Assembly: GCF_026242045.1 (NCBI RefSeq)
Contig: NZ_JAPJDO010000004.1
Location: forward strand, 124,001 to 188,000
From: Mycobacterium pinniadriaticum
GTDB lineage: Bacteria; Actinomycetota; Actinomycetes; Mycobacteriales; Mycobacteriaceae
Direction of reading: 5' to 3'
DNA length: 64,000 bases
The number at the start of each line of letters is the position of its first letter. Within the stretch, counting starts at the first letter, position 1. Position numbers and translations under genes: made by a program. This document shows, one piece after another, positions 58,892 through 64,000 of the stretch. The notes below the pieces were generated by a model, which ran no database searches, had not been told where the DNA came from, and saw only the letters and a program-made list of their open reading frames with translations.

Positions 58892-60271
58892 GTGACCGTT
58901 CACGAAGCGCAAGCACCTGCCAATAGCCATGTGCTCGCCGATATCCGCCGCGTCTTCGCCAGCGGAAGGACCCGGTCGCTTGACTGGCGACTGCAGCAGC
59001 TGCGGGGCATCGAGAGACTATGCGACGAACGGGAGGCCGACATCGCCGAGGCGTTGGCGGCCGATCTCGGTCGCAGCGCCGTCGAAGCCTGGCTTGGCGA
59101 CGTCGCGTCGACGAAGGCTGAGGCGGTGTTCGCGCGCAAGCATCTGCGTAAATGGCTGGCCCGCCAACGAGTCTCACTGCCAATCGCTCAGCTGCCGGGC
59201 CGCGCCTGGATCCAGTACGACCCGTTGGGTGTCGTGCTGGTGATCGGTCCGTGGAACTATCCGTTCTATCTGCTGATGGCGCCAGTGGTAGCCGCGGTTG
59301 CGGCCGGCAACGGGGTCGTCATCAAACCCTCCGAGCTCGCCCCGGCGACCTCTGCCCTGGTAGCGCGCCTGGTGCCGCAATACCTCGACACCGACGCGAT
59401 CCGGGTAGTCGAGGGTGACGCGCAGACCACCCAGGATCTGCTCGCGATGGGATTCGATCACGCCTTGTTCACCGGTGGCACCGAGATCGGCCGCAAGATC
59501 ATGACCGCGGCCGCCTCGACGCTGACTCCGGTCACCCTGGAGTTGGGCGGCAAGAGCCCGGCCATCGTTGCTGCCGATGCCGACATCGAGGTGACGGCCC
59601 GGCGTCTGGCATACACCAAGCTGATCAATTCCGGACAGACCTGCATCGCCCCGGACTATGTCCTCGTCGACGCGGCCGTTGCCGACGAGCTGGTGGCCAA
59701 GATCGTCGCCAACATCGCGGAGTACCGCAGCGCGCCGTCGCTACCAATTGTCAACGAGCGCCAATTCGACCGCCTGACAACGCTCATCGCCACCACCAGC
59801 GGCACCGTCGTCACCGGTGGCGGCTCCGAGCACGCCGGGTTGCGCATCGAGCCGACCGTGATCGTCGATCCCTCACCAGACGACGCGGTGATGTCCGACG
59901 AGATCTTCGGCCCGATCCTGCCGATCATGCGCGTCAAATCCAGCAGTGCAGCTGTCGAATTCGTCAATTCGCGGCCGAAGCCGTTGGCGCTGTACGTGTT
60001 CACCAAGAACTCGAGTGCAGCGCGCGACATCATCGACCGCACCCCATCCGGTGGCGCTGTCGTCAATCACGCGATGATGCACTGCCTCGTACCCCAGCTA
60101 CCCTTCGGTGGCGTCGGAGCAAGTGGAATGGGCGCCTATCACGGCAAGTGGGGTTTCGAAGCACTGTCGCACCGCCGGGCGGTTCTCGCGAAGCCGAGCC
60201 GGCCGGACCCCTCGATCGTCTACCCCCCGTACAGCGACCGGGCTCTCAAGCTCATGCGGAAGCTGTTCTGA
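58892..60271 (+). CDS. Class 3-type aldehyde dehydrogenase
   Basis: 459 residues from GTG 58892. GPWNYPFYL, the Glu in LELGGKSP and the catalytic Cys in NSGQTCIAPDYVL identify a class 3 ALDH; the C-terminal LPFGGVGASGMGAYHGKWGF motif is complete. Its role in the chain is aldehyde to acid with NAD(P). The next gene overlaps by TGATG. Confidence 0.92.
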   Translation: MTVHEAQAPANSHVLADIRRVFASGRTRSLDWRLQQLRGIERLCDEREADIAEALAADLGRSAVEAWLGDVASTKAEAVFARKHLRKWLARQRVSLPIAQLPGRAWIQYDPLGVVLVIGPWNYPFYLLMAPVVAAVAAGNGVVIKPSELAPATSALVARLVPQYLDTDAIRVVEGDAQTTQDLLAMGFDHALFTGGTEIGRKIMTAAASTLTPVTLELGGKSPAIVAADADIEVTARRLAYTKLINSGQTCIAPDYVLVDAAVADELVAKIVANIAEYRSAPSLPIVNERQFDRLTTLIATTSGTVVTGGGSEHAGLRIEPTVIVDPSPDDAVMSDEIFGPILPIMRVKSSSAAVEFVNSRPKPLALYVFTKNSSAARDIIDRTPSGGAVVNHAMMHCLVPQLPFGGVGASGMGAYHGKWGFEALSHRRAVLAKPSRPDPSIVYPPYSDRALKLMRKLF

Positions 60272-60462
60272 TGCGGGTTCACGTCGATCGCACCAAATGT
60301 TCGGGAATCGGGTTGTGTGAGATGACCGCACCGGCGATCTTCGAGATCGGCGATGACGGCCAGTCCCAGGTCATCGATGAAGATCCACCCGAAACCGAGC
60401 GGGCCGCCGCCGAGGAGGCGGTGTCGAACTGCCCGACCGGCGCCCTGTCGATCGAGGACTGA
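60271..60462 (+). CDS. 3Fe-4S ferredoxin, P450-associated
   Basis: 63 residues, ATG 60271. Cluster motif C-x2-I-x2-C (CSGIGLC) with distal Cys-Pro (NCPTGAL): Ile at the variable position, against His in the ferredoxin at 48850. Acidic, as expected for docking to P450 and FprB-type reductase. Immediate neighbour of the reductase gene, 39 bases apart. Confidence 0.9.
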   Translation: MRVHVDRTKCSGIGLCEMTAPAIFEIGDDGQSQVIDEDPPETERAAAEEAVSNCPTGALSIED

Positions 60463-60501
60463 CCGACGCGCCGACCGCGCACCACCAATCAGGAGCATGT
60501 C

Positions 60502-62106
60502 TTGGCCTTCGTGATCACCCAGAACTGCTGCACCGACGCCAGTTGCGTGCCGGCGTGTCCCGTCGACTGCATTCGCCCCATCCCGGACTCCTCCGGTGTG
60601 GGCAATCAGATGCTCTACATCGATCCCGACGCGTGCGTGGATTGTGGTGCCTGCCTACAGGTCTGTCCGGTCGGTGCCATCTACTACGAGGACGACCTGC
60701 CCGACGGGCAGAAGAAGTTCCGCGATATCAATGCCGACTTCTTCGCCCGGCGGCCGCTGCGGACACGCGCCGCGACGCCGGTTCCGGAGCGGCCGTCCGT
60801 CGCCTCGGGTGCGCTACGGGTCGCGGTCGTCGGATCCGGTCCAGCGGCCTGCTACGCCGCCACCGAACTGTTGAAGAACGACGGGCTGGAGGTCAACGTG
60901 TTCGAGCGGCTTCCCACCCCGTTCGGGCTGATCCGGTTCGGCGTGGCACCGGATCATCAACGCACCAAAGAAGTCGTCGGCGTATTCGAATCGGCACTGG
61001 GCGGGCCCGGTGCCGGCTGCTACTTCAACGTCGCGGTCGGTCGGGACATCAGTCACGACGAGCTGATGGCGAACCACCACGCGGTGATCTATGCCGTCGG
61101 CGCCACGGCCAGTAGCGGTCTTGGGATCCCCGGCGAGCAGCTGCCCGGCCACCACGCCGCGGCCGACGTGGTGGCCTGGTACAACGGCCATCCCGATCAT
61201 GCCGATGACGACCTGGACCTCGATACGCCCCGTGTCGTGATCATCGGCAACGGCAACGTCGCACTCGATGTGGCTCGCGTTTTTCTGATGGCTCCGGATG
61301 CGCTCGCGAACACCGACATCGCCGATCATGCGTTGCGCCAGCTGGCGGCCGGGTCGATCGAGGAAGTCGTGATCCTGGCCCGGCGCGGGGCCGCAGATGC
61401 GGCGTTCTCGGTCGGTGAATTCCTGGCGTTGGGTGAACTCGAGGGCATCGACATCGTCATCGAAGGCCACCTGGGCGAGCGCCCGGACGACTTCGAGGCT
61501 GCACTCAAGTACGACATCGCCACCGAGTACCGCGACAGGCCGGCCACGCCCGGGAACAAGCGCCTCGTCTTCCGGTTCTCCACCACCCCTGTCGAAGTCG
61601 TCGGCTCCGGGCGGGTGGAAGGGCTGCTAGTACGAGACTCCTCCGCGCCGGCGGGGGTGGGGGAGCACATCATCGGCACCACCCTGGTGTTGCGGTCGAT
61701 CGGGTATCGCGGCACGCCGATCGCGGACCTTCCGTTCGACGCGTCCCGCGGGGTGGTGCCCAACGACGGCGGCCGGGTGGTCTACGACGGGCAGGTCATG
61801 CCCGGTGTCTACGTCACCGGCTGGATCAAGCGTGGTCCACGCGGCGTCATCGGCACCAACCGCGGATGCGCGCACGAAACGGTCAATGCGGTCTTCGACG
61901 ATTTCATGGCCGGCAGGCTCAACCGCCACGTCGGCAGGAACAGCGACGTGGACGCCCTACTGGCATCCAGGGACGTCACCGTCGTGGACTGGCAAGGCTG
62001 GCAAGCGATCGACGCCGCCGAACGGGGTCGCGCCACGAACGGCTCCCGCCCCCGGGTGAAGTATTCCGACGCAGAAGAATTGGTTGCGGTGGCGCGGGGC
62101 CGGTGA
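60502..62106 (+). CDS. Ferredoxin/ferredoxin-NADP reductase fusion, FprB-like
   Basis: 534 residues from TTG 60502 (AGGAG at spacing 7). Residues 1-75 form a bacterial two-cluster ferredoxin: C-x6-C-x3-CP and CVDCGACLQVCP. From about 108 begins an adrenodoxin-reductase-like flavoprotein (VVGSGPAACYAATELL for FAD, IIGNGNVALDVARV for NADP, GWIKRGPRGVIGTNR near the C-terminus). M. tuberculosis FprB has this architecture. It should pass electrons from NADPH to the small ferredoxin and on to the P450. Confidence 0.92.
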   Translation: MAFVITQNCCTDASCVPACPVDCIRPIPDSSGVGNQMLYIDPDACVDCGACLQVCPVGAIYYEDDLPDGQKKFRDINADFFARRPLRTRAATPVPERPSVASGALRVAVVGSGPAACYAATELLKNDGLEVNVFERLPTPFGLIRFGVAPDHQRTKEVVGVFESALGGPGAGCYFNVAVGRDISHDELMANHHAVIYAVGATASSGLGIPGEQLPGHHAAADVVAWYNGHPDHADDDLDLDTPRVVIIGNGNVALDVARVFLMAPDALANTDIADHALRQLAAGSIEEVVILARRGAADAAFSVGEFLALGELEGIDIVIEGHLGERPDDFEAALKYDIATEYRDRPATPGNKRLVFRFSTTPVEVVGSGRVEGLLVRDSSAPAGVGEHIIGTTLVLRSIGYRGTPIADLPFDASRGVVPNDGGRVVYDGQVMPGVYVTGWIKRGPRGVIGTNRGCAHETVNAVFDDFMAGRLNRHVGRNSDVDALLASRDVTVVDWQGWQAIDAAERGRATNGSRPRVKYSDAEELVAVARGR

Positions 62107-62810
62107 TGACCCACAATCGCAACCTCATGTTGCTGGTCTGGACTGGGCCGATCGGCATTCTCTTTGTTCTGCTCGGCTGGATGGTGTTCGCCGGATTCCT
62201 GCCCCCACCGTCGCCGACGCTCACCGGTAGTGCTCTCACCGATTTGTGGTCGGATCACACCAACCTCAAACGCGCTGGCATGGTGCTGTGTATCTGGGGC
62301 GGCAGCCTGTACGTCCCCTTTACCGTCGCGGTCGGGATCCTGTTGCGTCGCAGCCAGTCCGAACATGCCGTGCTGGCGGCGACCCAGACCGCTCTCGGGA
62401 TCTTCGGAACGGTGTTCTTCTCACTGAATTTCCTGGTCTTGGCTGCGGTCGCCTATCGTCCCGACCTGCCGCCGCAGGTCCTTCAGCCATTGCACGACCT
62501 CGGCTTCATCATGACGTTCTCGCCGGTCGCCCCGTTCACCTTCCAATACCTCGCCATCGGTTTGGCGGTCTTGCAGGACAGCTCCGATAGACCGCTGTTC
62601 AGCCGTTGGGTCGGCTACGCCAACCTGTGGGTGGGTCTGCTCCTCATACCCGCGTGCGCCATTCCGTTCTTCAAGACCGGGCCGATGGCGTGGAACGGCG
62701 TGCTGGCGTTCTGGATCCCGGTGGCGGTCTTCGTCGCCTGGTTCTTCATCATGTTCGTCGCGATGCGGAATGCGGTGAAAGTCCTTACTCAGGCTTCGCC
62801 GAACCTGTAG
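62106..62810 (+). CDS. GPFAWxG-family membrane protein (copy L of 12)
   Basis: 234 residues, ATG 62106 overlapping the reductase TGA (TGATG). Landmarks are FLPPPSPTL, AYRPDLPPQVLQPL, FSRWVGYANLW (Ser for Pro) and FFKTGPMAWNG. Closes the SCP2-ligase-P450-SDR-ALDH-ferredoxin-reductase operon. Confidence 0.8.
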   Translation: MTHNRNLMLLVWTGPIGILFVLLGWMVFAGFLPPPSPTLTGSALTDLWSDHTNLKRAGMVLCIWGGSLYVPFTVAVGILLRRSQSEHAVLAATQTALGIFGTVFFSLNFLVLAAVAYRPDLPPQVLQPLHDLGFIMTFSPVAPFTFQYLAIGLAVLQDSSDRPLFSRWVGYANLWVGLLLIPACAIPFFKTGPMAWNGVLAFWIPVAVFVAWFFIMFVAMRNAVKVLTQASPNL

Positions 62811-62836
62811 CTGTCGTGCAGAACGTCGAGAAAGCG

Positions 62837-62850
62837 TGTCGATAGCGACA
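62837..62850. terminator. Candidate hairpin between converging genes
   Basis: TGTCG-ATAG-CGACA, 5-bp stem with 4-base loop, in the 58-bp gap between converging stop codons. No T-run follows, so any termination role is weakly supported. Confidence 0.25.
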
Positions 62851-62868
62851 GGCTGGCGGGAGCGAGGA

Positions 62869-64000
62869 TCACACGCGACTGTTGATGTCACGTGCCCGCG
62901 AAGACCCTGCGATCTCGCGGCCGATGATCTCCTTCATGATCTCGGTGGTCCCGCCGTAGATCGTCTTGATGCGGGTATCCAGATACGCACGTGCGACCGG
63001 ATATTCGGTCATGTAGCCGTATCCGCCGTGCAACTGCAGGCAGCGGTCGATCACCCGCTTCTGCAACTCGCTGACATACCACTTGCCCTTGGCGGCATCG
63101 ACCGGTGTCAATTCGCCGGCGTTGTACGCCAGCACCGAGGAATCGACATAGGCCTGGGCGATGTCGATTTCCGTGCTCATCTCCGCCAGTTCGAAGCGCA
63201 CATGCTGCTTGTCGGTCAGCGGCCCGCCGAACGCCTGTCGGGTTTGGCAATAGTCCACGGTCAGCTCGAAGATGGCGCGTGTCGTGGCGATCGCCTCGGC
63301 GGTCACCCCGAGGCGCTCGCGGGGCAGGTGACTCATCAGGTACTGCAGGCCGCGGCCCGGCTCGCCCAGCAGGTTGGCGGCTGGGACCTGCGCGTCGTGG
63401 AAGAACAGTTCCGACGTATCCTGACCGGGCAACCCGATCTTGTCGAGCTTGCGGCCGCGTTCGAAGCCGGGAGTGTCCCGTTCGACGCCGAAGAGACTGA
63501 AATCACCTGAGCCACCGGTATTATCGGTTCGGGCGGCCACCACGACGACGTCGGCCATGATGCCGCTCGAGATGAACGTCTTCTGACCGTTGAGGATCCA
63601 CTGGTCCCCGACGCGTCGGGCGGTGGTGCGGATGCCGCGTAGGTCGCTGCCCGCGCCGGGCTCGGTCATCGCGAGCGCGCCGATGATCTCCCCGGCGACG
63701 AACCCGGGCAACCACCGCTGCTTCTGCTCGTCGTTGGTGAGGTCGAGCAGGTAATGCAGTACGAGATCGTCCTGCAGGCTGACCGTCACCCCGAAGGACA
63801 GGGCGTTGACCCGGGCGACCTCTTCGCATACCACCATGCGGTAGCGGTAGTCGGGCTCGCCGGCTCCGCCGTATTGCTCGCCGATCTGAAGGGCATAGAT
63901 GCCGGCCTTCGCCGCTCGGGCGAAAACCGAACGGTCGATCCAGCGGTTTTCGTCCCACTCATCGTGATGCGGAACGACTTCGCGGGCGAGGAACTCCCGC
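62869..64000 (-). CDS. Acyl-CoA dehydrogenase, long-chain type, N-terminus outside window
   Basis: The frame stays open to the window edge; at least 376 residues are visible, beginning in the first helical domain (REFLAREVVPHHDEW). FAD segments MTEPGAGSDLRGI and WILNGQKTFISSG are present, and HGGYGYMTEYPVARAYLD and IYGGTTEIMKEIIGR close the protein. Gly replaces the usual catalytic Glu of EGT, as in long-chain acyl-CoA dehydrogenases, whose base lies earlier in the chain. Converges on copy L; its own operon continues upstream, beyond the window. Confidence 0.92.
   Translation of the reverse strand, partial: REFLAREVVPHHDEWDENRWIDRSVFARAAKAGIYALQIGEQYGGAGEPDYRYRMVVCEEVARVNALSFGVTVSLQDDLVLHYLLDLTNDEQKQRWLPGFVAGEIIGALAMTEPGAGSDLRGIRTTARRVGDQWILNGQKTFISSGIMADVVVVAARTDNTGGSGDFSLFGVERDTPGFERGRKLDKIGLPGQDTSELFFHDAQVPAANLLGEPGRGLQYLMSHLPRERLGVTAEAIATTRAIFELTVDYCQTRQAFGGPLTDKQHVRFELAEMSTEIDIAQAYVDSSVLAYNAGELTPVDAAKGKWYVSELQKRVIDRCLQLHGGYGYMTEYPVARAYLDTRIKTIYGGTTEIMKEIIGREIAGSSRARDINSRV

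Noticed and set aside
1..64000. CRISPR array, tRNA/rRNA genes, insertion sequences, integrase or attachment sites
   Set aside because: No regular spaced repeats, no cloverleaf or rRNA signatures, no transposase or recombinase motifs and no flanking direct repeats were seen by eye; short or degenerate cases could be missed without a search tool.

Overview
The window looks like chromosomal DNA of a high-GC actinobacterium, most probably a fast-growing environmental member of the Mycobacteriaceae (Mycolicibacterium/Mycobacterium). This is an inference from gene content: several P450s with their own 3Fe-4S ferredoxins, an FprB-type ferredoxin-reductase fusion, a short PpdK without PEP-binding barrel, AveC-like membrane proteins, an HtdZ/NodN-like MaoC hydratase, SCPx/Ltp thiolases with DUF35 partners, and many TetR regulators. 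No rRNA, tRNA, IS element, phage gene or CRISPR array was seen. Coding density is very high, with ATGA, GTGA and TGATG overlaps throughout, and no gap between genes exceeds 300 bases.

Layout. 1-1165: the tail of an AveC-like membrane protein and a FitAB/VapBC toxin-antitoxin pair. 1335-14526: an SDR, then a 12-gene plus-strand operon of three crotonases, a two-subunit Rieske oxygenase, a small unknown, a FadA-type thiolase, an HMG-CoA-synthase-like/DUF35 fusion, an SCPx-type thiolase, an SDR and two acyl-CoA ligases. 14531-23139: MaoC hydratase, two CrtI/PYROXD2-like flavoproteins, an orphan CoxIII/CoxIV-like pair, two TetR genes and an AveC-like protein. 24051-32858: AveC-like protein, DUF35 + Ltp2-like pair, an NTF2-crotonase fusion, an acyl-CoA dehydrogenase and a third flavoprotein. 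32942-50327: the most unusual part. An ecdysteroid-kinase-like phosphotransferase, two DUF7064-like proteins, three P450s, an F420-type LLM oxidoreductase, and a dikinase split over two genes (a rifampin-phosphotransferase-like protein without ATP-grasp, and a PPDK without PEP barrel). 50393-64000: AveC-like protein, a fourth flavoprotein, then an operon of SCP2, acyl-CoA ligase, P450, SDR, ALDH, ferredoxin and ferredoxin reductase, and finally an acyl-CoA dehydrogenase running off the window.

The genes fit oxidative attack on hydrophobic compounds (P450, Rieske, LLM, desaturase-like flavoproteins), oxidation of alcohols to acids, CoA activation, and beta-oxidation or retro-aldol cleavage. 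The substrate cannot be read from sequence; isoprenoid, steroid-like or alkyl-aromatic compounds are reasonable guesses. The strongest undescribed signal is a family of twelve paralogous membrane proteins of about 240 residues, present in most of the operons and sharing a GP[FLM][AS]WxG signature. The second is a repeated module of P450 + DUF7064-like protein + phosphoryl-transfer enzyme + that membrane protein, built once with a single-chain kinase and once with the split dikinase. Several divergent promoters hold clear palindromes that probably bind the neighbouring TetR proteins.
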